Below the pieces are notes generated by a model. That model was not told the origin of the DNA. It worked only from the letters and a program-made list of their open reading frames with translations, and did not search any database. Positions 1-5,903 of a DNA stretch of 6,476 bases are shown here, piece after piece (within the stretch, counting starts at the first letter, position 1; every line of letters starts with the position of its first letter). The stretch comes from Methanosarcinales archaeon. Lineage in GTDB: Archaea; Halobacteriota; Methanosarcinia; Methanosarcinales; Methanocomedenaceae. The DNA is taken from positions 1 through 6,476 of the forward strand of contig DAOWEE010000043.1 in NCBI GenBank assembly GCA_030638625.1, given 5' to 3'. The translations under genes and the position numbers were made by a program.

Positions 1-516
1 CACATATATTCCGTCTTGGAATACCCTTGGGTCAAATCTCTTTATCTTGGTCGCTTGCTGGATATTAGCAGCAGTCTGGCCAACATGCTCAATGTTGATA
101 CCAGTGACCACTACTTCATCACCTTTGACATCCACCTTTGTGTCTCCCATTATCCTGGCTTTTCTAGGCTTCTTCTCGCCAAGGAAATTTCCGATAGTAA
201 GAGCATCACCCTCAACCTTCAACTGGATAGGGAAATGAGAATATACCATTTTCAAATTATAGGTAAATCCATCATTGACACCTCTTATCATATTGTTGAT
301 GTGGGACGAAATGGTACCTATCATTGCCTGCTGTTTCTTCCTTGGATTGGGTGAATCCACCGTAACCTGGTTATCAACCAGTTCTATAACGATACCGGGA
401 TACCAGAGTGAGCGGGAATTGGTGCCTTTTGGACCTGTGACAGTACACATACTGCCCTCCATCACCACATTCACCGCATCCGGGATTTCCACGGCTCTTT
501 TTATCTCCTTTGCCAT
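1..516 (-). CDS. rpl6: 50S ribosomal protein uL6 (L6), C-terminus cut by window edge
   Basis: Large-subunit protein that binds 23S rRNA near the sarcin-ricin loop and the factor-binding site. 172 residues are visible with no stop; archaeal L6 is usually about 175-185 residues, so only a short C-terminal piece lies outside. The start MAKEIKRAVEIP is typical of the family. The two tandem L6 folds span roughly residues 10-85 and 90-165. The second carries VEGDALTIGNFLGEKKPRKA (residues 101-120), and the end keeps VGQTAANI and DPRVFQDGIY, which are archaeal L6 signatures. The ATG at 516 has GAGGTG at 524-529 with a 7-nt spacer; this site begins inside the uS8 stop codon, suggesting coupled translation. 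Identity is not in doubt; only the 3' end is unknown. Confidence 0.97.
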   Translation of the reverse strand, partial: MAKEIKRAVEIPDAVNVVMEGSMCTVTGPKGTNSRSLWYPGIVIELVDNQVTVDSPNPRKKQQAMIGTISSHINNMIRGVNDGFTYNLKMVYSHFPIQLKVEGDALTIGNFLGEKKPRKARIMGDTKVDVKGDEVVVTGINIEHVGQTAANIQQATKIKRFDPRVFQDGIYV

Positions 517-527
517 TTTGTCACACC

Positions 528-920
528 TCAGTACACGTATGCAAGCAACTGACCGCCAACCGTCTGGGCCCTGGCGTCATAATGTGACTGCACACCATTA
601 GGTGTAGTCAGTATCAAGGCACCGAAATTGCTGGCTGGGAGGTAGCGTTTCTCCCATTTCTCAAAGTCTCTGTACCCAACTGCTGATCTGGGTTTTATGA
701 CTCCACATTTGTTAATCTTTCCAATGAGTTCCACTTTTATCATACCGGCCATGCCGTCATCTATGAACTCGAACTGTCCCACATATCCCATATCCTGCAT
801 GACCTTCAGTACATTGCCGATCAATTTGGAAGCGGGATGAATGATGCAATGGGACTTGCCTGTACTCTCCGCATTCTTCATTGTGGAGAGAGCATCTGCC
901 AATGGGTCTAATAATACCAT
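528..920 (-). CDS. rps8: 30S ribosomal protein uS8 (S8)
   Basis: Primary 16S rRNA-binding protein of the central domain of the small subunit; in several organisms it also acts as a translational repressor of its own operon, which is family knowledge not tested here. The 130 residues match the usual archaeal length. MVLLDPLADALSTMKNAE is the typical start. The N-terminal alpha/beta part covers about residues 1-60. The C-terminal part (about 75-130) holds the family's RNA-binding loop ALILTTPNG (101-109) and the closing VGGQLLAYVY. The ATG at 920 has GAGGTG at 928-933, 7 nt away, overlapping the TGA of uS14. The gap to uL6 is 11 nt. Confidence 0.98.
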   Translation of the reverse strand: MVLLDPLADALSTMKNAESTGKSHCIIHPASKLIGNVLKVMQDMGYVGQFEFIDDGMAGMIKVELIGKINKCGVIKPRSAVGYRDFEKWEKRYLPASNFGALILTTPNGVQSHYDARAQTVGGQLLAYVY

Positions 921-931
921 CTTTTTTCACC

Positions 932-1096
932 TCATGAATTCTTGGTAAATCCCATGTCAGGAGCAATTTCCCTGAAACACTGACGACACAGGTATATTCC
1001 ATATTTCCTTACAAGACCCTGTTTCCGGCCGCACCTCTTACACTCGTTAGCACCACGGCCGAACTTCTTTTCCACTTGAGTTACTGCTTTATTCAT
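932..1096 (-). CDS. rps14: 30S ribosomal protein uS14, zinc-binding type
   Basis: Small 54-residue protein of the 30S head, next to uS3 and uS10. It carries four cysteines as C19-x2-C22-x14-C37-x2-C40, the zinc-binding form of S14 that archaea use. The flanking KRCGRKQGLVRKYGIYLCRQ is a near-textbook archaeal S14. The ATG at 1096 overlaps the TGA of uL5 by four bases (ATGA), and GGAGGT lies at 1103-1108 with a 6-nt spacer, so translation is probably coupled to uL5. It ends TKNS-TGA, 11 nt before uS8. It is easily missed by length cut-offs, but position and motif leave little doubt. Confidence 0.97.
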   Translation of the reverse strand: MNKAVTQVEKKFGRGANECKRCGRKQGLVRKYGIYLCRQCFREIAPDMGFTKNS

Positions 1097-1611
1097 GCCA
1101 GTACCTCCGCGCCATATGCGTCCTTAACATGTGCAATAGCATCCTGCTTGGTTAGCTTATGGCTGTTCGGGACCTTCTGTTTCTGTATCTTACGCCTGCC
1201 CACTCGGTATCCGGGTCTTTTCAGGGATACTGTCACATCCATACCATAAATACCGATATTTGGGTCGTATCTCATTTCAGGAAAATCAGTATGTTCCTCA
1301 ATTCCAAAACTGAAATTACCAGTATCATCGAATTGTGATTCCTTTAACTGGTTCTCAATAATCCCCAGACCGGTCCTCAGGAAATTCTCTGCCAGTTCAC
1401 CCCTCAGAGTCACTTTGCAGCCGATAGGCTCGTGCTTCTTTATATGGAACGCCAACATTGTTTTCTTGGCCTTGGTCCTCACTCCCTGCTGGTGAGCAAT
1501 AGTCTTGAGTATATCCTCAGCATTATTGAGGTTTTCGCCACTCTCGCCCACACCTATATGGACTGTAAGTTTATCGACCTTTGGCGTTCTCATCACATTA
1601 TTTTCACTCAT
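1093..1611 (-). CDS. rpl5: 50S ribosomal protein uL5 (L5)
   Basis: 5S rRNA-binding protein of the central protuberance that also contacts P-site tRNA. The 172 residues fit archaeal L5. The start chosen is ATG at 1611 (MSENNVMRTPKVDKLTVHIG), with GGAGGTG at 1618-1624 and a 6-nt spacer. An open frame continues 29 codons upstream, but that stretch lies inside the eS4 gene and looks nothing like L5. Recognisable segments are HIGVGESGENLNNAEDIL (18-35), the basic KAKKT loop (47-51), GCKVTLRG (64-71), and YGMDVTVSLKRPGYRVGRR (122-140). The gene overlaps the end of eS4 by 8 nt and the start of uS14 by 4 nt. Confidence 0.97.
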   Translation of the reverse strand: MSENNVMRTPKVDKLTVHIGVGESGENLNNAEDILKTIAHQQGVRTKAKKTMLAFHIKKHEPIGCKVTLRGELAENFLRTGLGIIENQLKESQFDDTGNFSFGIEEHTDFPEMRYDPNIGIYGMDVTVSLKRPGYRVGRRKIQKQKVPNSHKLTKQDAIAHVKDAYGAEVLA

Positions 1612-2320
1612 GTATGGCACCTCCCAGATTGAACTCTGGTTTATCAGTTCCAACCATGAACACATAGTCCTCAATGGTCTCGAAATCAGTGCCGTCATCC
1701 CTTGTAAGGATAACCATGTTATGCCTGCTACTGCGCACCTTCTTGATCTCAGTGATGCTGGCCTGTTCGCCTGAATGAGTGCCGCCCGTGATGACTACCC
1801 TATTACCTGGCACGTATTTGATATGCGTATCAATACTCTTGTCAGGTAAGGTCAAAATGACTGTATCATTAGAATTATAGTCATTGCTGGCAATGATATT
1901 TGTACCATCATGGAGGTTCAATTGTACCTTGCCACCTTTTACTGTGGTCTTGTTCAGTATCTTGCATGGTTTCTTTGGGTTTTCCACATCCAGCTCATTG
2001 ACCACAAGCCTGCCCTTAGGGTCCAGTAATAATCTATAACTTGTGCTAAGTTTAGGGAACTGCACCACATCAAAGACTCCTACAGGGAACTTATGGTCCC
2101 TACGGACTATCCCGTCAACCAGCACATTACCTTCATTTAGTACCCGTTTGGCTTCCCTCATATTATCTACCAGTTTCAGGATATCCCTGATAAGAACTCC
2201 CAATGGCATCGCTTGCTTACCAGAATGTGGACCTGGATTAGATTTGGTAATCCAAATGTTTGTCTTCTTGGATATAGGCCAGCTCTTTGGAGAAGCTATT
2301 CTTTTTAGATGTCTGCTCAC
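1604..2320 (-). CDS. rps4e: 30S ribosomal protein eS4 (S4e), GTG start
   Basis: Small-subunit protein found in archaea and eukaryotes but not bacteria, so it is a strong domain-level marker. The 238 residues match the usual length. The order of domains is an N-terminal RS4NT segment (about 1-40, with HLKRIASPKSWPI), an S4-like RNA-binding domain (about 42-100), the central S4e domain, and a KOW motif (about 172-205, with GNRVVITGGTHSGEQASI). The start is GTG at 2320, overlapping the uL24 stop as GTGA, with GGAGG at 2330-2334. It is the only confidently non-ATG start in the window, and no ATG would preserve the conserved N-terminus. It ends inside the first codons of uL5 with an 8-nt overlap. 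Confidence 0.97.
   Translation of the reverse strand: MSRHLKRIASPKSWPISKKTNIWITKSNPGPHSGKQAMPLGVLIRDILKLVDNMREAKRVLNEGNVLVDGIVRRDHKFPVGVFDVVQFPKLSTSYRLLLDPKGRLVVNELDVENPKKPCKILNKTTVKGGKVQLNLHDGTNIIASNDYNSNDTVILTLPDKSIDTHIKYVPGNRVVITGGTHSGEQASITEIKKVRSSRHNMVILTRDDGTDFETIEDYVFMVGTDKPEFNLGGAIHE
1618..1624 (-). promoter_or_regulatory. Ribosome binding site deciding the uL5 start
   Basis: GGAGGTG within the last codons of eS4, with a 6-nt spacer to ATG 1611. It supports the 172-residue uL5 over the longer open frame that reads into eS4. Confidence 0.85.
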
Positions 2321-2688
2321 TGTTCTTCGCCTCCTCGTGATAGTGTCAGTTCTCTTAAATCATCCTTGAGGTCCAGCTTTGTTATCATCACGTTAGACGG
2401 ATGTATCGGTCTGGGTACCTCTGTACCATCTGCTTTAGGCACACTTACGCCTTCTACCACAAGTTTGGTGTGTTTCAGGTCGACCAGTTCCACGATTCCT
2501 TCTTTACCAGTATGGTCCCCTCGCATGACCATGACCGTATCGCCTTCCCTCACAGATAAATTCCTCTTGTTGTACTTTGCCTGCAACTCCTGGGACAGAG
2601 GGGCACTCATAAGTTTCTGGCGCTGGTGTAACTTTGCGTTGTAGCGTGCTTTGCGCTGTTTTCTTGGTTGTGTTGATTTGATCTTCAT
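2317..2688 (-). CDS. rpl24: 50S ribosomal protein uL24 (L24)
   Basis: Assembly-initiating 23S rRNA-binding protein at the 50S exit-tunnel side. The 123 residues fit archaeal L24, which has a basic N-terminal extension compared with bacteria. MKIKSTQPRKQRKARYNAKL is typical. The KOW domain lies around residues 47-80 (VREGDTVMVMRGDHTGKEG), followed by IHPSNVMITKLDL (95-107). The start is ATG at 2688, supported by GAGGTG at 2695-2700 and a 6-nt spacer. A longer open frame extends 53 codons upstream, but it runs through uL14 in another frame and has no family resemblance. The gene ends GGEEQ, overlapping the GTG of eS4 by 4 nt. Confidence 0.97.
   Translation of the reverse strand: MKIKSTQPRKQRKARYNAKLHQRQKLMSAPLSQELQAKYNKRNLSVREGDTVMVMRGDHTGKEGIVELVDLKHTKLVVEGVSVPKADGTEVPRPIHPSNVMITKLDLKDDLRELTLSRGGEEQ
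2330..2334 (-). promoter_or_regulatory. Ribosome binding site for the GTG start of eS4
   Basis: GGAGG within the last codons of uL24, with a 9-nt spacer to GTG 2320. It supports use of the non-ATG start, which overlaps the uL24 stop. Confidence 0.75.
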
Positions 2689-2694
2689 ATAGCG

Positions 2695-2700
2695 CACCTC
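2695..2700 (-). promoter_or_regulatory. Ribosome binding site deciding the uL24 start
   Basis: GAGGTG overlapping the uL14 stop as TGAGGTG, with a 6-nt spacer to ATG 2688. It rules out the 53-codon longer open frame as the true uL24 N-terminus. Confidence 0.85.
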
Positions 2701-3097
2701 ACACAATAATAGAAGCCACTGACGCAATCTTAGTGAACCGCTCTGCAGCTTCCCTGGCCACCGGGCCCTTAATATCTGTTCCCTTGGGTATGCCATCATC
2801 ATCTGTGATAACCACAGCATTATCCTCAAAGGATACTCTAAGGCCATCCGGTCGCCTGAACTCTTTCCTCTGTCGTATTACAACAGCTTTCAATATCTGT
2901 TTGCGCATCTCTGGTGTGCCTTTCTTCACACTGACCACCAGCATGTCACCTATACCGCCTCTGGGTTGCCTGTTCTTCACACCACGATATTTCTTCACTG
3001 ATATGACTTTTACCTGTCTGGCACCTGTATTATCCACACAGTCAAGCAAGGCACCTGCATTCAAGGCACGTGGTATCTTGGCTTTCATGCCCCTCAT
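2699..3097 (-). CDS. rpl14: 50S ribosomal protein uL14 (L14)
   Basis: Large-subunit protein at the subunit interface (intersubunit bridge region). The 132 residues are the normal archaeal length. Nearly every conserved block is present: CVDNTGARQVKVISVKKYRG (20-39), GIGDMLVVSVKKGTPEMRKQ (48-67), the signature around RRPDGLRVSFEDNAVVI (81-97), and GTDIKGPVARE (106-116) before the closing ASIIV. The start is ATG at 3097 (MRGMKAKIPRALNAG). GAGGTG at 3103-3108 is 5 nt away, which favours it over the ATG three codons downstream; the open frame 17 codons further upstream lies in uS17. It overlaps the uS17 stop as ATGA. Confidence 0.98.
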   Translation of the reverse strand: MRGMKAKIPRALNAGALLDCVDNTGARQVKVISVKKYRGVKNRQPRGGIGDMLVVSVKKGTPEMRKQILKAVVIRQRKEFRRPDGLRVSFEDNAVVITDDDGIPKGTDIKGPVAREAAERFTKIASVASIIV

Positions 3098-3417
3098 TTC
3101 GTCACCTCGATTACAACAAAGGTTTTGGTCTTGCTCAAAGGTCTGCATTCCGCAATCTTTACCTCATCTCCCTCTTTTGCATCAATACAAGGGGGATTAT
3201 GGGCATGAATCTTTGATTGTCTCTTCTCGTGTCGCTCATATTTCTTTATGAGCTTCTCGAACGTCCGCTTAACTACCACTGTCTTATCCATTTTACTGGC
3301 CACGACCGACCCGGTAAAAACCTGGCCCCTTACGGCCAGTGTACCATGGAAAGGACAGTTGGGGTCAGTGCACTCCTCAACGGGAGCTTCGACGTCCAGC
3401 CCTATATTTCGTGTCAT
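3094..3417 (-). CDS. rps17: 30S ribosomal protein uS17 (S17), archaeal type
   Basis: Primary 16S rRNA-binding protein with an OB fold, important in early 30S assembly. The 107 residues are longer than bacterial S17 because of the archaeal N-terminal extension. That extension contains C16-TDPN-C21-PF-H24, a Cys/His segment typical of archaeal S17. The OB fold runs from about residue 30 to 105, with GSVVASKMDKTVVVKRTFEK (36-55), a His/Lys-rich loop (62-74), and the family signature IAECRPLSKTKTFVVIEV (88-105). The ATG at 3417 has GAGGT at 3426-3430 with an 8-nt spacer. It follows the only sizeable gap of the window (26 nt) and overlaps uL14 by 4 nt. Confidence 0.97.
   Translation of the reverse strand: MTRNIGLDVEAPVEECTDPNCPFHGTLAVRGQVFTGSVVASKMDKTVVVKRTFEKLIKKYERHEKRQSKIHAHNPPCIDAKEGDEVKIAECRPLSKTKTFVVIEVTK
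3103..3108 (-). promoter_or_regulatory. Ribosome binding site deciding the uL14 start
   Basis: GAGGTG at the end of uS17. It is 5 nt from ATG 3097 and 14 nt from the next ATG at 3088, so it supports the MRGMKAK start over a shorter one. Confidence 0.85.
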
Positions 3418-3443
3418 TATTATATACCTCGATTTTCGTAATT

Positions 3444-3779
3444 TTAAAGATTTACTCTTCGCCTTATGGTTTTCTTGAACTTTGTTTGAATGCGATTTTC
3501 GGGTTGTGAGAGCAATAAAGTTCCATCCACCTTAACCCACGCACTTGTTTCTGGCAGGTAACGTCTACCATTCACAGCGGGTATTGTGAACATGAATTGA
3601 GTGTAGGACTTGGGCACGGTCTTAACGTGTCTGTCACCCACATCAATGTGTATTGTATTTCTGGTTTCGTCAATCACCGTTCCTTTAATTCCTATTTGAG
3701 CAGTATTTGTGCTGTCCACCACCGCAACCTCAAGCCCAATCAGTTCATGGTGGATGAGGTTTTGGGGTGTTAACTGCAT
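3444..3779 (-). CDS. rnp1: RNase P protein component 1 (Rpp29/Pop4 homologue)
   Basis: Protein subunit of archaeal RNase P, which removes 5' leaders from precursor tRNAs together with the catalytic RNA and the other protein subunits. The family is Sm-like, a small beta barrel. The 111 residues are close to the usual 95-110. Family features are TPQNLIHHELIGLEVAVVDS (4-23), the core GIKGTVIDETRNTIHI (30-45), and the basic C-terminus RIQTKFKKTIRRRVNL. Its position between uL29 and uS17 is the standard archaeal location and independently supports the call. The ATG at 3779 has GGAGGT at 3785-3790, 5 nt away. It ends in TAA, one of only two TAA stops here. Confidence 0.95.
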   Translation of the reverse strand: MQLTPQNLIHHELIGLEVAVVDSTNTAQIGIKGTVIDETRNTIHIDVGDRHVKTVPKSYTQFMFTIPAVNGRRYLPETSAWVKVDGTLLLSQPENRIQTKFKKTIRRRVNL

Positions 3780-3792
3780 GTATTACCTCCGA

Positions 3793-3993
3793 TTATTCAC
3801 CTATTTCCTTTTGAATAGTTTTAATCCGTGCAATGGTCCTGCGTATTTCGCCGATGCGACCAGGGTTTTCAGGCGCACCACCAGCCGATGCAATGGCGCG
3901 CTCTCTTATGAGTTCAGCGTTAAGAGTATCCAGTTCATCCAGTCTCTCTTCAAGGCTCATATTCCGAACCTCGTCCACTCGCAATATAGCCAT
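3793..3993 (-). CDS. rpl29: 50S ribosomal protein uL29 (L29)
   Basis: Small two-helix protein near the polypeptide exit tunnel, part of the docking site for nascent-chain factors such as SRP. The 66 residues are the expected length. MAILRVDEVRNMSLEERLDE is followed by the conserved ASAGGAPENPGRIGEIRRTI (35-54) and ARIKTIQKE. I chose ATG at 3993, which overlaps the uS3 stop as TGATG. A GTG one codon upstream (3996) would add a single Met and is equally compatible with the weak AGGGG site at 4004-4008. Homologues begin M-A-I-L-R, favouring the ATG. This is the only gene without a GAGG-type site, so its translation may depend on ribosomes finishing uS3. Confidence 0.95.
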   Translation of the reverse strand: MAILRVDEVRNMSLEERLDELDTLNAELIRERAIASAGGAPENPGRIGEIRRTIARIKTIQKEIGE

Positions 3994-5012
3994 CACGCAT
4001 CATCCCCTTTGACCTTGTGTACTGTTTTGGACGGATGCCAGTAATTTTTGCCTTCATGCTTATGCTCTTCAACACCGTTGTTATCGCGCGTCTGCTCGCT
4101 AACTGGCGTCTCACCCTCTGGCTGTGCGGCAGTTTCAACCGATGTTTCGGTTGGTGCCTCGTCAGTCACTTTGGCCTCTTCCGTGGGCTGTACTTCGGGT
4201 TTAGCTTCAACAACCTCTTCCGGCTTGGCAGCTGCAGGTGTATCGTGTGGCCTGGACATTGGATGCCAGTCCATGTTATCATGCCTGTGCTCCCAGATAC
4301 TGCCGACCTGTCTAAGATTGGCCATTTCAGTCTCCTTTTTGTCAGGAGCCTTTTCAACAACCTCTTTGATGCTTTCCTTTACTTCAGGTTCAGCAACTTC
4401 CGGTGTTTCAGGAGCCGTCTCTTTCAGCATATGGAACTTGCCGGGAAGTACGGTGCCTGGTGGTACAATACGTACACAGCAACCAATAGCGCCCAGTTTC
4501 TTAACCGCCATGGCATAACCAGAATCAACCAGTTCCTCAGCAGGCTTTCCTGCGTGTTTAATATAACCTTCAACTATCTTGGAAACCCTTGAGCGGGGTC
4601 CGGTAAGTTTCCCGGAAATAACAATTTGGCAGCCCAATGCTCCCGAATCCATGATACGGCTAAGCATATTGTAACCTGCTTTCCTGAAATACCATCCTCT
4701 TTCCAGGGCATTTGCCAGGCGGTTGGCCATCATCTGGGCATTGAGTTCAGGTACTTTTACCTCCTGCACCTCTATCTGCGGATTGTCCACATTAAAGATA
4801 TATGACATATCCCTGGTAAGGCGCTGTATGGTCTTGCCGCCTTTACCTATGACCATTCCCGGTTTCTCTGCTAACAACGTAATCTGGGTGCCCATGGGTG
4901 TACGGTTCATGACCATTCCGCCGTATCCGGCTCGCTCCAATTGCTTGGTAAAATATTCATTGATCCTTGCCTTGGTCAGCCCGTCCTGTACGAACTTTCT
5001 CTCTATTCCCAT
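3993..5012 (-). CDS. rps3: 30S ribosomal protein uS3 (S3) with long acidic, His-motif tail
   Basis: 30S head protein at the mRNA entry site, a neighbour of uS10 and uS14. The 339 residues exceed the roughly 200-230 of a core S3. Core: a type-2 KH domain (about 16-85) with the GKGG loop at 56-59, then the C-terminal S3 domain (about 90-190) with LANALERGWYFRKAG (99-113), IMDSGALGCQIVISGKLTGP (120-139) and VKKLGAIGCCVRIVPPGTVL (170-189). Residues from about 197 form an acidic Pro/Glu/Ala-rich extension with two His/Trp motifs, described separately. The start is ATG at 5012, with GGAGGTG 8 nt upstream. A TTG at 5018 sits only 2 nt from that site and is unlikely. The gene lies 2 nt after uL22 and touches uL29. 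Confidence 0.96.
   Translation of the reverse strand: MGIERKFVQDGLTKARINEYFTKQLERAGYGGMVMNRTPMGTQITLLAEKPGMVIGKGGKTIQRLTRDMSYIFNVDNPQIEVQEVKVPELNAQMMANRLANALERGWYFRKAGYNMLSRIMDSGALGCQIVISGKLTGPRSRVSKIVEGYIKHAGKPAEELVDSGYAMAVKKLGAIGCCVRIVPPGTVLPGKFHMLKETAPETPEVAEPEVKESIKEVVEKAPDKKETEMANLRQVGSIWEHRHDNMDWHPMSRPHDTPAAAKPEEVVEAKPEVQPTEEAKVTDEAPTETSVETAAQPEGETPVSEQTRDNNGVEEHKHEGKNYWHPSKTVHKVKGDDA
4004..4008 (-). promoter_or_regulatory. Weak ribosome binding site of uL29
   Basis: AGGGG in the last codons of uS3, 10 nt before ATG 3993 or 7 nt before GTG 3996. It is the only initiation site here without a GAGG core, and the start overlaps the uS3 stop. Re-initiation by terminating ribosomes is a plausible way for uL29 to be translated. 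Confidence 0.45.
4017..4067 (-). repeat. uS3 tail His/Trp motif, copy 2
   Basis: Residues 316-332 of uS3 read EHKHEGKNYWHPSKTVH: H317-x-H319-x5-W325-H326-P327-x4-H332. It sits just before the C-terminus (KVKGDDA). Codons differ from copy 1 at many positions, so the likeness is at protein level. This argues for an old, selected duplication or for convergence on a motif rather than a recent DNA repeat. Confidence 0.8.
4245..4292 (-). repeat. uS3 tail His/Trp motif, copy 1
   Basis: Residues 241-256 of uS3 read EHRHDNMDWHPMSRPH: H242-x-H244-x4-W249-H250-P251-x4-H256. It aligns with copy 2 at E, H, basic, H, acidic, W, H, P and the final H, with one residue fewer between the second His and Trp. 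The function is unknown; clustered His could bind metal or RNA. Confidence 0.8.
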
Positions 5013-5014
5013 GT

Positions 5015-5470
5015 TCAATGCACCTCCTGGAGTATCACTTCTATGTTCACTGTCTCTGTATTCTTAGGTGAAGAGCTACCCCTTGCCCGGGCTCTGTAAC
5101 CACGTATCACACGTCCTTGTTTGGTTGAAATGTGACTGACCTTCATACGCTGGGGGTCCAGCCCCTTATATTCAGCGTTAGCCTCTGCATTTACCAGTAT
5201 TTTAATAAATTCCCTGGCAGCCTTCTGGGGATACCTGCCTGCAGCCATGGGACCCTTACGGTGCCCCATACCATCATTGTGCCTCTTGAACGGTACTGCC
5301 TGTTTCAAGGCAGCCACTTCCACGAGGTACTGCTTTGCACGCTCACTCTTCATACCCTTGATAGCCCTGCATATTTCCCTGGAATGCCTGGGAGAGATAT
5401 GTAGTTCATGACCCATTGCAGTGGATGTAGTTTCCGGGTCTGCCTGAACTGAATATTGAATTCTTGACAT
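5015..5470 (-). CDS. rpl22: 50S ribosomal protein uL22 (L22)
   Basis: Large-subunit protein that contacts all 23S rRNA domains and lines the exit tunnel through its long beta hairpin. The 151 residues match archaeal L22, longer than the roughly 110 of bacteria. Landmarks are LHISPRHSREICRAIKGM (23-40), AVPFKRHNDGMGHRKG (58-73), GRYPQKAAREFIKILVNAEA (78-97) and the hairpin VIRGYRARARGSSSPKNTET (121-140), ending VNIEVILQEVH. The ATG at 5470 has GGAGG at 5478-5482 followed by an A-rich 7-nt spacer. The gap to uS19 is 13 nt. The uS3 ribosome binding site is embedded in its last codons. Confidence 0.97.
   Translation of the reverse strand: MSRIQYSVQADPETTSTAMGHELHISPRHSREICRAIKGMKSERAKQYLVEVAALKQAVPFKRHNDGMGHRKGPMAAGRYPQKAAREFIKILVNAEANAEYKGLDPQRMKVSHISTKQGRVIRGYRARARGSSSPKNTETVNIEVILQEVH
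5021..5027 (-). promoter_or_regulatory. Ribosome binding site deciding the uS3 start
   Basis: GGAGGTG inside the last codons of uL22. The spacer to ATG 5012 is 8 nt, while the upstream TTG at 5018 would have only 2 nt. The site therefore selects the ATG. Confidence 0.85.
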
Positions 5471-5483
5471 CCTTTTTCCTCCA

Positions 5484-5897
5484 TCACTTCAAGGGTACGA
5501 ACTTGCTGGATTTGGTAGCACCTACACCAGCTGAACCGTGGTTCACTCGCCTGCGGGTCATGGAAAATTCCCCGAAATAGTGTCCCAGCATCTCTGGCAT
5601 AACCTCGACCTTCTCGAAGCTCTTACCATTATATATCTCCAGATTGAGACCAACCATGTCGGGAAATATAATCATATCCCGTCTATGCGTCTTGATTGTG
5701 GTCTCACCGTCTTTGATCTTTTGCATTATCTTTTTATGTTCATCGCTTATCCCGCGTTTTATCGTCCTGCGCTGTCTTGCAGGTATGAGTTGTGCAAACT
5801 CTTCCATGTTCAACTTCTTGAGCTGCTCAACGGTCTTTCCGCGATAAGTATATTCACCTTTTCTCTTTGGGAGTTTGGTGGATGATTTCTTTGCCAT
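5484..5897 (-). CDS. rps19: 30S ribosomal protein uS19 (S19)
   Basis: 30S head protein that forms intersubunit bridges with uL5 and reaches towards the A site. The 137 residues are typical for archaea, with an N-terminal extension absent from the roughly 90-residue bacterial form. RQRRTIKRGISDEHKKIMQK (41-60) and THRRDMIIFPDMVGLNLEIY (70-89) lead into the highly conserved C-terminus: EMLGHYFGEFSMTRRRVNHG (102-121), then SAGVGATKSSKFVPLK. The ATG at 5897 has GAGGTG at 5905-5910 with a 7-nt spacer; the site shares bases with the TGA stop of uL2. Identity is unambiguous. Confidence 0.98.
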   Translation of the reverse strand: MAKKSSTKLPKRKGEYTYRGKTVEQLKKLNMEEFAQLIPARQRRTIKRGISDEHKKIMQKIKDGETTIKTHRRDMIIFPDMVGLNLEIYNGKSFEKVEVMPEMLGHYFGEFSMTRRRVNHGSAGVGATKSSKFVPLK

Positions 5898-5903
5898 GTC
5901 TTA

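Larger units (their letters stand above)
3996..4424 (-). other. C-terminal extension of uS3 (residues about 197-339)
   Basis: This is the coding segment for the tail beyond the conserved S3 fold. Two low-complexity stretches rich in Glu, Pro, Ala, Val and Thr (about 197-228 and 257-312) alternate with two short segments rich in His, Trp, Lys and Arg (about 235-256 and 314-335). The acidic stretches contrast with the basic composition of the rest of the operon and are probably disordered; that is inference from composition. The frame stays open and joins the core without interruption, so it is not a frameshift artefact. Extended S3 tails occur in some euryarchaeal lineages, but I cannot say from memory whether this exact architecture is shared. 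Confidence 0.85.

Noticed and set aside
1..601. Plus-strand open frames over uL6 and uS8 (for example 16-354 and 275-601)
   Set aside because: Antisense to two unambiguous ribosomal genes, with compositions expected of shadow frames and no family resemblance.
757..1002. Minus-strand 81-codon open frame across uS14 and the start of uS8
   Set aside because: It overlaps uS14 and uS8 in another frame, and its sequence matches neither. The conserved proteins in the other frames explain this DNA.
1612..1698. 29-codon N-terminal extension of uL5 reading into eS4
   Set aside because: The residues do not resemble L5, and a strong ribosome binding site precedes the internal ATG at 1611.
3418..3448. 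AT-rich TTTAAAAT (3441-3448) before uS17 as an internal archaeal promoter
   Set aside because: The box overlaps the rnp1 stop and would place transcription start at about the uS17 ATG, implying a leaderless message. uS17 instead has a proper GAGGT site, and no clear BRE is visible. Transcription-start mapping would be needed to revive it.
4017..4592. Long plus-strand open frames opposite the uS3 tail (191 and 156 codons)
   Set aside because: They are antisense to the low-complexity Glu/Pro/Ala-rich part of uS3, which rarely creates antisense stops. They show no recognisable family features.
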